DNA of 64,000 nt from Rhabditoides inermis (GCA_963966185.1 CAWZYM010000290.1:62001-126000), one strand, 5' to 3'; shown: positions 11,166 to 22,699, counted from the first letter of the stretch. The notes: generated by a model not told the origin, from the letters alone. A program made the numbers and translations.

Positions 11166-11962
11166 TAACCATATGATTGTAGAAGTTACGTTATTGCTTC
11201 GTTTGGTTGCATAATGCTCGAGAGAACCTATGCCACTATGCATGTAGGATCGTATGAACGAAACGAAAGCAGGAACATTGCATATTTTTTCATTGTTTCG
11301 AGTTTCCTATTCGGATTAATCGGGTCAACTTGGTTCACTCTTGGTTTGTCACACTTCATTTCTTTCTTTTTTTGAGTTTCAAATTCAGATGTCTTTTCAA
11401 TTTCTCTCGGCATCGGAATCATGTCGGTTATTGCTTTTGTGTTCTGTATGGTTTGTATCTGTGTTTTTTTTTTCAATTGTGTTATTCTGTATCATTTCAG
11501 ATCTTCATAAAAACTAATCAAACCAATTGCAAGAACGCAAGAAAGACGATAGATTCAAAGAGTTATTCGCTGAGCGAGCGTTATCAAATATTCGAGAATT
11601 ACAAATCTACCAAAGCTTTGAGTATTATTGTTGCGTATTTCGGTATAATGAATCTCGTATGTTTTGGCATAATTTGTTTTGTATATTTAAGCCAAGTGAG
11701 TTATTTATTCAAACTTTTTTGTCTGATATCGTATCCATTCAGCAATGGTCTTTACGACAAATGCTATGGTCGGCTATATTCGATATGTGTGTCTCATTGT
11801 AGGTTTCAACAACTTTATTAATACTTATGCAAATTTGCAAAAAAAAATTTCAGATACAGTTCCAATGCGCTGGTTGTTTGCATATCTGTGGTGAAACCTT
11901 GGAGAGTCCATTATTTTAGTATAATCAAATGCTGCTTCCTTCGACCAAAAACGTGGAGATGA
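10555..11962 (+). CDS. Sre-family G-protein-coupled chemoreceptor
   Basis: Nematode-specific seven-transmembrane receptor, expected in chemosensory neuron cilia. Exons: about 10555 (or ATG 10600) to 10749, 10838-10967, about 11008-11066, 11181-11343, 11388 to about 11449, about 11502-11695, about 11743-11802 and 11854-11962. They read through hydrophobic helices such as FHPNLILLLVSLVSQQWIYL and IAYFFIVSSFLFGLIGSTWF. Diagnostic Sre features are the ER.(Y)AT block (CIMLERTYATMHVGSYE) and SLSERYQIFENYKSTKAL after helix 5. The last exon ends VVKPWRVHYFSIIKC and TGA. Length about 350 residues is normal for the family. The start is uncertain between two in-frame ATGs. It looks intact. Confidence 0.85.
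11126..11164. repeat. (TA)n microsatellite in Sre intron
   Basis: About 19 TA units, placed directly before the acceptor region of the exon that encodes the ER..AT motif. Confidence 0.95.
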
Positions 11963-11984
11963 AGAGACGGAGAGAGAGCTAGAG

Positions 11985-12055
11985 AGGGGATAGAGAAAGA
12001 GAGAGAGAGAGAGAGAGACAAAGAGAGAAAAAGAGAGAAAGAGGAGAGAGAAAAT
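11985..12055. repeat. (GA)n microsatellite
   Basis: Imperfect GA run (sense CT on the minus-strand gene) at the 3' part of the unrecognised minus-strand gene. Confidence 0.9.
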
Positions 12056-13970
12056 CAGGTCGATCGCCCCCATCATTCCGGAAGAGCCTCGTCGAGAGAG
12101 TGTTGGCCCCATCCGAATTCGTCTTCCCGGCGGAAGGGAACAGATTCTGGATGAGAGCCAGGACGCATATTTCAGACAAATCACTGCTAACTGGTAGAAA
12201 ATCATAAATTGATTTGTTTCGAGACTGGGATGATCGTCCTAGACGGTGGTTGGTGTGTATGTACAAACAAACATTGCTGCTAGAAATGCATTTATTCGAA
12301 CTTGTCCCGGAAAGATTATTTAGGTAGGTTACATGAACAACTGTCAATTTTCAAAGGGAGGATTGGGGATATCCACAAACTGTTAACTGTTGTGAAAAAT
12401 GCTGGAAAACGAGTGTTTATGTTTTCGAAGCATCACATCCACGTATAGCATGGTGGCTCCGCGCGCGCCACCCACCCGTTCGTGCCAACCAGTCTGGTCA
12501 CTTCCGTTTGATCCGAAGAGATCAGACGCTCGTAGCCTGTGCAAAAGACATGTTACGAGGTATCGACACTACTTTTTTCAAAGAGACGGACGGACAGACT
12601 GTTTACTGTGTATATTCCTCACCGTCTCGATCAGCAAAGTAGAGTGGAATAGTGGCGCGGCAGACGGTTCCAGCGACGCAGTCGCAGTAGCCTTGCAGGA
12701 TCACATCCGTTTTCGTTGTTTCCTTAGACGCTGTCACCCCTACCGCCAGAATGCTCTTCTCTGCAAACCGATACTGTTTACTAATAATTACTACGTAATA
12801 CTACTACTATCTCAGCATCACTGACCGTTTTGGTGGTGTGATGGACGTCATGTAGGACATTGATCGCTCCCACGCAGTTGGTGTTGAACGAGCGTAGGTT
12901 GTCGGCGGACAGATCAGCACAAACCACACTGTCCAGTGCGCCTGAGAGGGAGAAGTTCAACTGGATAGGAAAAGGTAGAAGTCCCTTCGATTATTCGAGA
13001 GATTACTCTACGGAGAGGGTAACTTAAATTTGATAGTGCTGATGACAAATGGTGACTATGTATTAGTATTAGACAGACTCTTTCAGAAAGAGGGCAGGTG
13101 TGATTTATCATTTATGAACACTTGTGCAGAGTATTCTTCATGGATCATACACTTCTCACTACGTCGTCTGAGATGTTGTTGTATTTCGGCCTCTTTTCTG
13201 CCGCTGCCCACCTGTAGTTGTTCTTTATGAGTTTGGCAGCCATGTGAGGGAGTTCGACGACGCTCGCGCTCCGTCTTGTTGGCCGAATCGCGGCAAAAGG
13301 CGAGTAGCGACTGCGTATGCTGCACACACAAGTAGTAGTCATGCTAGTGCATCTAACCTGCAGCTGGAACATTGTCAACACATGGTGGCCGCTATCTGGA
13401 CAGCTGGTGAGGTTGAGGTTGGCAAACACCTGAAATCTTCTCGATTCATCACCTCCAGTGCCATACCTCCATGAATCCGACTGCCTCTCCTTCCAACTTC
13501 GTGAACTTGCAGAGTGTTTCCATCAACGAGTGGATGAAATTCGCGCCGTTGTAGCAGTGCGATCGAGCGTTTCATCATCTGATTTGAATGCTATAGGCCA
13601 ATCAAAATTCAAGCGTCTAAACGTTTCGAATGTGGCGTCCGGATTGAAGAGCATCACCGAGAAGCGAGTGCTATCCGTGTCCTTGAAACACTGTTCCGGA
13701 GTGTTAACGTATCCCATCGCAGAGAGTGGACTGTTGAGGTTTGCGAGTAGATTAGTCTTGTAGCAGGCAATCTGCAGAAATTGGTGCATCGCTCACCACA
13801 ATGCTTCTAGAGATCGGAATGCGCAGGATGCTGGGCTTCGTCTCTATGCTTCCACACGAAAAATCGCTTGATGACTGACAAGCGCTCATTATTCGAGGGC
13901 TGGATTTCATGCCGAGTTAAATTACGCAGAACGTCACGATGAAATTCAGCGAAACAAAAAAATAACTACT
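12050..13970 (-). CDS. Unrecognised gene with candidate signal peptide
   Basis: On the minus strand an ATG near 13967 opens MSSYFFVSLNFIVTFC, a short hydrophobic signal-like exon. It joins in phase, over a 51-nt GTAATT..TCAG intron, to SSSDFSCGSIETKPSILRIP. Downstream exon-like pieces are NSPLSAMGYVNTPEQCFKDT (about 13740), YNGANFIHSLMETLCKFTKL (about 13500), DSVVCADLSADNLRSFNTNC (12826-12941), VTASKETTKTDVILQGYCDC (about 12650-12760) and ICVLALIQNLF (about 12160). The repeated cysteines fit a secreted or extracellular protein. Two joins need an unusually short intron or a frame change near 13780 and 13565, so it may be a pseudogene or contain sequence errors. Family not recognised. Confidence 0.45.
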
Positions 13971-14634
13971 CATATTCTTTAAATCGTTACCTCAGCGCTT
14001 GTCATAATTGTCCCAAATGCAAGAGTTCAATGAATGTGTTCCTCTCTGCCACGGGGTGGATTGGAGGGAAGCGGCGGTCAAGAGAGACCAGCGTAGGCGA
14101 CAACCGCGACGCGAGACCGCTCGCGTCCCGCGCCTGACTTTTTGGCGCGAAGCAAATCGCAAGCGACATCCAATTTTACCGACTGCGCGTATCAATTTAT
14201 TCACATTTGACGTAATTTTCCTATGTTTTTTACATTTCGTAAATATGTGATGTTGTGTTGATTTTTTGATAATCTTGTTTTATTTAATACATTCCACACT
14301 GGTCATACAACTCTTCTATCAAACTCTTTTCGATCAACTCATTACTAATGACGATTTTTCAAATGATTTCATGATTAACCCGGTTTTATTCGAATTTGTT
14401 AAAATGTAAATTTTTTTATATATTCTGTTATCTATATTCTATTATTATTTCTTCATTTCTTTTACGTTTATCCATCTGGTGTACCTATAAACGATCGCAT
14501 TGCGTTTCATGGATGCACGTTATTGTTTGTTTTTGTTTCGTGGTAATCTCGTGGTCGCTTTCTATTATTCGAGTCTGTCAATGTATCACTCAGATTTTGT
14601 TTATTTTGAGGTTCTCCATCGATTCTTGGTACTA

Positions 14635-14946
14635 ATGGAGAAGAGCGACATGAGTCATCCCGACAACACGTGAGTTTAGCCCTTTTTTTAACAGTATTTG
14701 CATCTAACTGTCGTTGTTTTTATATTCTTTTTTCTTTTCAGGGCTGAGATTGGCGAGGGCGGAGTCGACCCCACTGTAGATGCGCCCAACGGAGGAGGCG
14801 GTTCCCATGTGACGGGCGAAGGACACGCGAACAGGTGAATAACAAAGATATTGATTGTTGTTGTTGTTGGTTTTTAAAATTGTTAGTTCTACAATTTTTA
14901 TAATAATTATGTTGCAGGCACACGCACAACCAGCCCTCTTCCCACG
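14635..14946 (+). CDS. 5' exons of an unrecognised Gly/Ser-rich gene
   Basis: ATG at 14635 gives MEKSDMSHPDNT, which splices (donor about 14670, acceptor about 14741) in phase into AEIGEGGVDPTVDAPNGGGG, then (donor about 14836, acceptor about 14918) into HTHNQPSSHDAEKVF and the heptad-like SLEQSVLRLQQELDFLCASS. This frame stops at TAA about 15058, inside the larger ORF that starts at 14947 in another frame. Either a frameshift joins the two or the large ORF was inserted here. Function unknown; the product looks disordered with one short coiled coil. Confidence 0.4.
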
Positions 14947-15897
14947 ATGCCGAGAAGGTGTTTAATGCGTCATCGCTTGAGCAATCTGTTCTCCGCTTAC
15001 AGCAAGAGTTGGATTTTCTGTGCGCATCCTCCTCCTCCCGACAAGGCTGGCCCCTCTAAACCTAAAAAGTCTAAGAAGGTAGCTAGCAAGAAGAAGAAGG
15101 TTGTGTCCGAAGAGGAGACATTCGACGACGACGATGAGCCGGGGCGCTGGCTTCATCATTTCTGTCATCGAGTCATCGATCAGGATGCGATTGATCTGTT
15201 CAAGGTCGATAAGGATCTCCCGTTTCAATGTGACCAATGTCTCCCTTTCACCACCTCTTTTGTTGAAGATTTGGAGAAAGGATTGGAGCGATTCCGAGAC
15301 AATCTTGTGAGAACACAGGAGAGGATTGATGTTTTGCGCGAGGAGTCCAACATGCTTCGGGTACAGTTGGCAGGAAAGGCTCCTTACACCATGGAGTTTG
15401 AACGCAGGTTGCGTTCTATTGGAGCTGACCCGAGGGCATTCTTCCAAAGTCTCACTGGTAACCATACCAGAAAGATGCTCCTTGCAAAGAATGTACACAG
15501 CGTGTGTGGCTTTGTGCCTCTGACGGACCGCATCAAGCAAATTCAGTTGCTTATGAACGCGGCATGTGTCATTCAAGCATCCAGCAAGTCTGACTTCCTC
15601 ACGGATAAAGAAATCCGTGAGTTGAGAGAGGCTATTTCGGAGTTCTTTGACATTCTGAACAAGCTGGACCCCAAGCAGAGTATGACCCCTAAACTGCACA
15701 CGCTCAAAGAGCACGTGATGCCGTTCGTGCTTGAACATCGCACGTGGGGTCTGCTCAGTGAACAGCCAATCGAGGCTTTCCACGCTAAAGCGAACCAGTC
15801 TCACTGGCGATACAAACCTATCCGATGCAAATTTGAACAACTTCGTGCTCGTATCATGGGTTTCGTGACGACTATGCGTGCTTTTGATATGCACTGA
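14947..15897 (+). CDS. Transposon-like protein with half PHD-finger motif
   Basis: Uninterrupted 316-codon ORF, by far the longest non-repeat ORF here in a region where ordinary genes are split every 100-200 bp. It has a basic segment (KPKKSKKVASKKKK, about 37-52), an acidic run EEETFDDDDEPG, then W-L-H-H-F-C .. F-Q-C-D-Q-C (about 67-97), which matches the second half of a PHD/C4HC3 finger (WxHxxC...CxxC). A coiled segment follows (about 108-140), and the C-terminus has LHTLKEHVMPFVLEHRTWGL and LLSEQPIEAFHAKAN, a layout seen in transposase-related proteins scattered in nematode genomes (inference). It lacks introns and sits next to a (TA)n tract. The upstream Cys pairs of a full finger are missing. 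No terminal inverted repeats were spotted. Confidence 0.5.
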   Translation: MPRRCLMRHRLSNLFSAYSKSWIFCAHPPPPDKAGPSKPKKSKKVASKKKKVVSEEETFDDDDEPGRWLHHFCHRVIDQDAIDLFKVDKDLPFQCDQCLPFTTSFVEDLEKGLERFRDNLVRTQERIDVLREESNMLRVQLAGKAPYTMEFERRLRSIGADPRAFFQSLTGNHTRKMLLAKNVHSVCGFVPLTDRIKQIQLLMNAACVIQASSKSDFLTDKEIRELREAISEFFDILNKLDPKQSMTPKLHTLKEHVMPFVLEHRTWGLLSEQPIEAFHAKANQSHWRYKPIRCKFEQLRARIMGFVTTMRAFDMH

Positions 15898-15943
15898 GGT
15901 AATGTGATTGATAAGTTTGAGTAATTGTCAATTGTTTATCTAT

Positions 15944-15946
15944 CTA

Positions 15947-16021
<75 letters not shown>
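15944..16021. repeat. (TA)n microsatellite
   Basis: About 36 TA units after a short (TATC)n start, just 3' of the transposon-like ORF. Confidence 0.95.
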
Positions 16022-16024
<3 letters not shown>

Positions 16025-16131
16025 TGTATCTATTATGATCATAAAGTGTGAATCAGCGGATATTTCATTGTTATGAATAATTTTAAAACATAATTGAGAG
16101 CAATGTTATATATTATTAACTTATTTTCTTA

Positions 16132-16382
16132 GGTCGGAGAGATCGATCAAGAACAGGAAGCGTCGTGAGAAGAAGAAGCAGAACAAGGCCGATGGAGGCG
16201 TGAAGAAGAGGCAGCAGGAGAAGAAGCAGCAAAAGAAGGGGACTCAGGAGCCGTGCCAGCAGAAGGCTACGAAGGCTAGGAAGCCGGAGAAGGATGACGA
16301 TGGGGATGAACAGGTGATGAAAGTGGTGACAGGGGGGTGGCGAGTCATTATTGGAAAGGCGAAAATTGTCAAGAACATGTGA
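16132..16382 (+). CDS. Lys/Arg-rich terminal exon
   Basis: A TTTTCTTAG acceptor at about 16131 opens a frame SERSIKNRKRREKKKQ rich in KKRQQEKKQQKK, then EKDDDGDEQVMKVV and a WRVIIGKAKIVKNM end at TGA 16380-16382. The basic low-complexity content suggests a nuclear or nucleic-acid-binding tail. It may be the last exon of the gene starting at 14635, or of the transposon-like ORF, but no in-frame join from 15897 is visible. Confidence 0.4.
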
Positions 16383-16651
16383 CTGCCAGTTCAAGATCAT
16401 TTTATAATTCTTGTGAGTATGGGTTGTTATTAGGGTTCGGTTTGATACCGGTGGTTCTTGTTATTGTTACCGAGTTTGTTTTGTTGAGTTTTGTTGATTT
16501 TTGTTAGATAAAGGAGTTTTCGAAACAGTTGCATGAATTGTGTTGTGATGAATGCGTTGATATGGATTCCGCTGAAATATTTATTGACTGTTGTAAACGT
16601 TTCATAATCATTGTTGAACGATCGACTTCATAAAGATTACAGTTCGGCGGG

Positions 16652-16993
16652 ATGACTGATTTGGATGGAGATTCGAAGGAGGAGAATGTGGTAGGTTGAA
16701 TGAGGGCCGTGGGAAAAGGGTGTTATTTTAAATGTTATTGGAATGTGTGTACTTGTTCAGCTGACGGTGCAGCCTTTGGACGGACGCGACCCGCTCGCTC
16801 CGCAACAGAATGATGGACGGGAGAGCACGGACGGAGAGAAGGAGAAGGTGAGTGGAAGAGGAGGGGGCGGGGGATTCAGTTCTATTTAATTAATTGCAGG
16901 AAGCGAACGAGGCGGAAGATGCCAAGGACCCTATGGAGAAGCTGGCGAATCGCATGAAGGCGAGTCGCGCCGATATAGAGGCTATGGGTGGGT

Positions 16994-17036
<43 letters not shown>

Positions 17037-17324
17037 TTGAGACTGACTGATGTTTTTCAGGAAAGCTGCAGGAGCTGCAGGCGATGAACCGCCGCGCGGA
17101 GGGAGTCGACATTGACAACTTCCTCGACAGGTGCGTGGAATAGGGAAGCTGGTTTTGAGTTTTAAGACGCTGTTGAGAAGTGTTGTTTTAAAACGCCGTT
17201 GAGAAGTGTTGTTTTGAAGATATTGTTTCATTCTATCGTTGTTGCAGCACTGACGGGAAGACGGAGGACGGACGGATCCAGAGTAGGATCAAGGATGAGG
17301 AGGGTGCGAGTGGAGATGGTGAGT

Positions 17325-17376
<52 letters not shown>

Positions 17377-18512
17377 TGTTTTCAGAGGCTGACCCGGGCC
17401 CGTCGTCGTCTCACGTGAAAGAGGCGGCGAACAAGAAGCCGGATCTCTCCGAACTCAAGCAGCAAGAAGATCGAGAAGAAGAGTATTTCGAGAAGCAAAA
17501 GAAGATTCTACAAGAGGTGAGCCAAAAGACAAAGTTGAAATTATGTTTGTTTAGCGATGTGTGTGCCGCGACTGTGTCCGTGCCGAAGGGACCCCTGGCC
17601 GATCACACAACAACGCAACGCACTTGTATTACGAGGTGTATTGTTTTTTAAATATAAGTTTTTTAGTGTTTCTGTTTAGCAATACGTCGAGGCCGTAGAC
17701 GCAATGATACGGAACTTCGCAGCATGGGAAGTGTGTATCTCATCCGATAACTTCGGATATGCGAATGGCCATCTCCTCATGACCATCAGTTCTCACCAAT
17801 ACAAGATACTCGGAGCAGAGAACGTCAGTTTTATATAATGTTTGATTTAACAATTTTGTTCACATTTCGTGTGGTAGATTGTTTCTGCGGTGCTCTCGGG
17901 AGGGCGAATTCCTATTTCTTGCTACACGACACCTGGTATGTTTCACCTGGATGCGCTCGACATAGGCTATCGCGTGAGTCGTTGATAGAATGATGGGGGT
18001 TATTTTGTTTGCAGGAGTTGGTGAATATGCTGGAGCGTCCGCTCACGATGGACTCTCATTTCCCTTTCCCAGAGATCAAGAAGGTGGGTTGATGGGGGGG
18101 GGATGGAGTGATTGGATTGTATGTACATGTTCAGGCTGATGGGGAGACGAACGGAGAGTTCGAGCAGCTCGTGGCAGGGAGGAAGAAGGAGGAGTGCGGA
18201 GAGATCAAGAAGGTGGGTTGTGGGTTGTGGGTTGATGGGGGGGATGGAGTGATTGGATTGTATGTACATGTTCAGGCTGATGGGGAGACGAACGGAGCGT
18301 TCGAGCAGCTCGTGGCAGGGAGGAAGAAGGAGGAGTGCGGAGAGATCATGAAGGTGGGTTGTGGGTTGATGGGGGGGATGGAGTGATTGGATTGTATGTA
18401 CATGTTCGTTCAGGTCGAGGCAATCTCTCCGAGTTCTCTCGCGCCGCTCACCCTGTACAAGATGGAGGAGGAGTACCTGGAAGTCTCTTTCAAAAAGAGG
18501 AAGATGGAATAG
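16652..18512 (+). CDS. Unrecognised charged protein with internal exon duplication
   Basis: ATG at 16652 lies 10 bp after a TTACAG acceptor. About ten exons read MTDLDGDSKEENV, PLDGRDPLAPQQNDGREST, EKLANRMKASRADIEAMG, KLQELQAMNRRAEGVDIDNF, KKPDLSELKQQEDREEEYFE, then a more globular part AWEVCISSDNFGYANGHLLM and ILGAENIVSAVLSGGRIPI, ending SFKKRKME and TAG. Two adjacent 78-nt exons (18135-18212, 18276-18353) encode the near-identical 26-residue module ADGETNGEFEQLVAGRKK.. and their introns are repeated as well. The central part predicts a coiled coil. The globular part is about 100 residues and I do not recognise it. Poly(A) signal AATAAA at 18578-18583. Confidence 0.7.
16997..17034. repeat. 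(GA)n microsatellite in an intron
   Basis: Pure GA run filling a short intron of the 16652-18512 gene. A second GA run of about 44 bp is in the intron at 17330-17374. Confidence 0.95.
18074..18413 (+). repeat. Tandem exon-intron duplication, 141-bp period
   Basis: The intron (GTGGGTTG..ATGTACATGTTCAG) occurs three times and the 78-nt exon twice, at a 141-bp step. Exon copies differ by only two residues seen (GEFEQ/GAFEQ; EIKK/EIMK). The third intron has a short CGTT insertion before its acceptor. Confidence 0.9.
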
Positions 18513-19080
18513 ATCTTCTATTGAATATTGTGTTTTGTTTGTTTTCGGTTGTTATTGTTAATGTTATTTTTGGATGAAATAAATGATATAAACTACTCGA
18601 TACTCCAATTTGAACATCTGATTCAAAATGACAATAATAAGGTTTTTATCTGAATGTAAAAACCCGCCGCAACTAAATATGTAGGTTTCATATTTGTCAC
18701 TAAAACACTACTATTGCCGAATATTTTCAAAAATATTTGAATTCCCCGCCGACAAAATATGATTCGCGAATAATTTCAAATTCCCGCCAGGCGAGCCGCT
18801 GCGCGTCTATCGGATGCGTCGCGTTTTCAAATGCGGCGGGCGCCGCTTCCCTCCGATCCACCCCGTGCTCTGACCATCCATACATTAGCGTAATAAGACG
18901 AAGATTGACCGAGTAAAGAAAATTGACTTTCTTGAAATGACGACAGGGGGAGTTATGCTAGACTCGCACTTATTAGCTTAGGATTTTTCGTTGAAAACAT
19001 TATCGTGGATTTTGAACATACCGTATACTGAACAAAATGCAAAACAGATTTTCATGTCTCTACTCCACTGATCATCTCGC
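18513..19080. other. Intergenic stretch
   Basis: Holds the 3' end of the preceding gene, then AT-rich DNA with three TTCCCGCC/CCCGCCG-like GC patches (18660-18850) and no credible ORF. Nothing else is recognisable. Confidence 0.5.
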
Positions 19081-19084
19081 ATAA

Positions 19085-19265
19085 CCACGTGGCGTAGTGG
19101 TAACGCTCTCGCTTAGTAAGCTGTGATTCGCGGGTTCGATGTTGGATGCTCACGCAAAATTTTGTCATTTGGAAACATCATCCGAAGGGTTGTCTACCCA
19201 CCCTAGTCTCTCTCGTGAAAAGAGTCGAACTCATTTGCGGGCCATTTGCGGCTCTACAATCGTAT
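19085..19265 (+). repeat. tRNA-derived SINE-like sequence, copy 2
   Basis: A-box-like GTGGCGTAGTGGTAACGCTC and B-box-like GCGGGTTCGAT with CTCGCTTAGTAAGC between them, followed by a tail ending CTCTCTCGTGAAAAGAG and TTTGCGGGCC. It is clearly the same family as 7318-7500, in the opposite orientation. The tRNA fold is not complete. Confidence 0.6.
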
Positions 19266-19628
19266 GCGAATGAGAGGCCGTCTGGATGCGAGAAATGACG
19301 GCCGTATCTCCATTCCATCAAATCCCCGCGCCCGCCCGGTCGCTCATCCACAGGTACGCACTCGCGCCAGCGACCACTCCCGCACGCTATGCTATGCAAA
19401 TTCACTATTGCTCACATCTCATTCTCATCGAAAAACAAACGTGTCAACTAAAAAAATAAACTAATTAATTAAAATCATAATCCTTTCTTGTTTCTTTTTG
19501 TGCGGACTTTTTTTCGTTGAAGCAGTTAGCTCCGGATTGTTTGTTGGTGAAAACGTTGAATTTTGAATACACAGCATACTGTACGAAATAACGAAATACA
19601 CTCGTACAGTATACCCGACCAGGTTGCC

Positions 19629-20826
19629 ATGCTCTCATCGAGGATGGTACTTGCGGTGATCCTCCGCCGTCTACTACATCTCCCGGGTGGGTATGGATGG
19701 GTGATCGGTCGATGGGTGAAGACTGGAGGGAAGTCAGTGCAGGATCGGGCCAGTGTGGAGCCGCGGTCTGCGAGGAGGCTGACGAGGGCCGAGTCGACGC
19801 CCATCACAGGAGCATGGAACGAGATGCGCACTCATCGGCATACAGTCAGCTGCACGGGACACGGACAGGGCGTATGGACACCGGACACTCTGGTTCCACA
19901 ACGCTCACGGACGGCCACTACGCGAACACCAACATGGTCAGCGAGGTACGTAATTCTCTCTCTCTCTCTCTCTCTCTCTCGCTATCTCTTTTCATTTTCG
20001 TTTTCTTAGAATTGGATTCTCGAAGCGTACAGTACTCTCATGCTCGCATGGGTTATGTACCAGCTTGTCAAAAATCCCTGCATAATCCACTTTTGGTAAC
20101 TCTTTTGTATTTTTCTAGCAAAAGTAGGGATTCTTTACAGCCTCATTATCATCCAATCGATGACAGCAGCAGAAGCAAAGTGTTGGCAAGCTTTCACTGA
20201 ATACTCACAGGTTTTTCCTACTTACATTTATTTTGATCAAAACAAATTTTAGCTTAAGACACACGCTCATACCGCTTTTATTTCTTCACTCATTGTAGTG
20301 AATGTGATGTGGGTGGTCTATGGCTTGTATAAACGCTTTAAACCGCAAAAGAAAGACAACCTGGTGAGCACGATTTGACAGTGGAGGCTTTTACATAGTT
20401 TGAATTACACTGTTTCATTTCACGATGTTCATGTTCAGGTGGCTGATGTGGATGCGCGAGCAGTGGGAGGGAGGGACAGTCAAGACGATGATCCTGTGAT
20501 AGTGAAGACGCCTCGCAACAGGGTGAGTGGTGTTGTCGGTTGCTTGCTCACCCTTTATTATTTCAGTCCTTTGCAATTGGCATTGTCGTAGTTGTCACTC
20601 TACTCTGTACAATTGCTAACCTTGTTTCATTGACCACATGCACATCTTCGGTAAGTGCCCTTTTTGCACCTTTTTTAATACTCACAAACAGCATAACATT
20701 GTGAAAGTGATAGAGGTTCTGTGTTCTGTGGTTCAAGTACGATCAGTAAAACAACGTGTATCTTTTGAAATCTGAATCATTCAATTATCACGGGTACAGT
20801 GAATTGGCATTTTGAAAAATGCTTGT

Positions 20827-20924
<98 letters not shown>

Positions 20925-22494
20925 GAGTATTTTTGTTGTTGTGTGCGTATCGGGTGTTCTATTGTCTGCTTCTGGAGTTGTTATTCTCATGTACAACAAA
21001 CGAACATGGGAAAGTGAGTTTTTTTCAATGCGTCGATCATTCAAACCCCACTTGTTCTAGCCAACCCTGAGTCCATGCGACGAGTATCTACTATCTCCGG
21101 TTCAATTTTATTCCTCATTTCCACCGTTCTCGGAGTGATGACAATGTATGTGATTATGTGCAGTATGTTCTTTCATTTCAAACCTATTTCAGGGAAGTAA
21201 ATTTGATGGAGTCACCGGCATCAGAAATATTTTTTGTTTGGTCCAATCTCACAAGTTCTGTTTGCATGTATATTGGCTCGGAAGGACTCTCGTGGTCTGA
21301 GCATGTTGAATTGCGCGACACAATGGTACTTGTGTCTTGTTTTGTACAATTGCATTTATCCTTGCTTTTTGTAGGTTATCGACCAGTGTTGCGATGAGAA
21401 CTCAGAAGAACATTGGAACGTGGAGGGCGGAAGGTATTTTTTTAATTAGAGGAACTGAACAGTTCCTGTCGTGTTTATAAATGCATACATTTCAGCGCCA
21501 CAGTGGGAGAAGGAGCGGACATCAAGCTCAAGTTCCCAACAACGTATCAAGTTGGTTGCATTCGCACGTTCGTTTGTCTATAAATGTTACAGTACGAGAC
21601 TCGCGTCAGAAGTGTTATTTGCAAAGCGAATGAGAGAATTGTCAACGTCATAGAAAACTATTTGTATGAAAAATGCACTTTTATTCCCACATCGTAAGTT
21701 AAAGTGGTATTGTAGGTGATTTTCCCTTTTTTCCAGAACTGTGTACGTTCGTGCCACCGTCGTCAATTCTCTCTGGAGACGCGATCTCGATGAGAAGGAC
21801 ATGGTGGATTTTCATCTCATTTATTGTACAACTTTTCTCATTTTAGCAATCGCCTGTTTCCACTCTCCTCGAAGGCGCCGCCATCAAAATCAACTTACAA
21901 ATACGCCACGTCGTACGTTACACTAACTTTTTTCATAAATATTTAGGTTTCCGCAGGGTAACTTATCGTAACACTCCACGTGTTCTGTTTCAGAAAGAGG
22001 GTCACCAATATGTGAGAATGATTGTTATGGACCCTCTCTTTCGATCCACGAAGAAAGAACAGCTCAAGGTTGTCTTACAGTTTGATTTTTTTTTATTTCT
22101 CACGCTTTCTAGGAAGCGTCGAAGAAGAATCGAAGAGTGAAGGTAATAGGAAGGAAGCTGAAAGTCTTAGAAATTCAGTATCAAATTCACCTTTGACTAT
22201 TCAGAGGGAGGCTGCGAGGCAGAAGAAGGCTAGCGGCGCGGCAGAGACCAAGCCGGAGCACGCACAGACAACTAATGGTACGGGACAGCGTACGGTAGAC
22301 GGGTGCGGAAGTACTGAAGTACGGTATGAGATAGGATACGGGGATAGACCGCCCAGTGATACGGTGGAAGAGGTAGTGAGAAACAAGTTTGACACATTTC
22401 AGTCGACGTTCCGCGTGTGAAGCCGAAGGAGTGTGCGCGTCTTGCCGATCGGCAAAAGGGAGACAAGAGGGAGCAAGGACACGAGGAGGGATAG
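19629..22494 (+). CDS. Unrecognised multi-pass membrane protein
   Basis: The first exon from ATG 19629 is hydrophobic ([14 protein letters not shown]) and splices at CCG/GGTGGG. Later exons read [20 protein letters not shown], then helices [86 protein letters not shown] and [17 protein letters not shown], about six membrane segments. A C-terminal soluble part follows ([60 protein letters not shown]) with a Lys/Arg-rich tail, ending TAG 22492-22494. Exon phases I checked around 21400-21500 join. AATAAA at 22647-22652 supports the end. One intron is a 90-bp (TA)n tract. Exon 1 resembles that of the gene at 42582. Family unknown; it may be two genes. Confidence 0.55.
20827..20921. repeat. (TA)n microsatellite
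   Basis: About 47 TA units, forming nearly the whole 3' half of an intron and ending at TTCAG. Confidence 0.95.
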
Positions 22495-22646
22495 CCTCGT
22501 TTCTGTCACCATTTCTAATATGTTACCTTCTATATTTAGCGTTTTTGCTTGCTTCGTTAGTTTTCCCCAATTATACCGTCGCAGTAGCGTCTCTGTAGGA
22601 CCATTAACACGAAAGTACTTGTGTTATTGTGTATTGTCTGTGTGCG

Positions 22647-22652
22647 AATAAA
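22647..22652 (+). terminator. Poly(A) signal
   Basis: AATAAA 153 bp after the stop of the membrane-protein gene and just before the satellite edge. Confidence 0.6.
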
Positions 22653-22699
22653 GTTTTCTTGAATCGATTTCACTTCGTACGTTGGCTGGTGGAACATAA

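Noticed and set aside
14962..15894. 310-codon minus-strand ORF
   Set aside because: Mirror of the plus-strand 316-codon ORF; the plus frame has the Cys/His motif, charged runs and coiled segment, the minus frame has nothing recognisable.
20799..21070. ORFs with IYIYIY runs (also 47294-47734 in part)
   Set aside because: Translation of (TA)n tracts.
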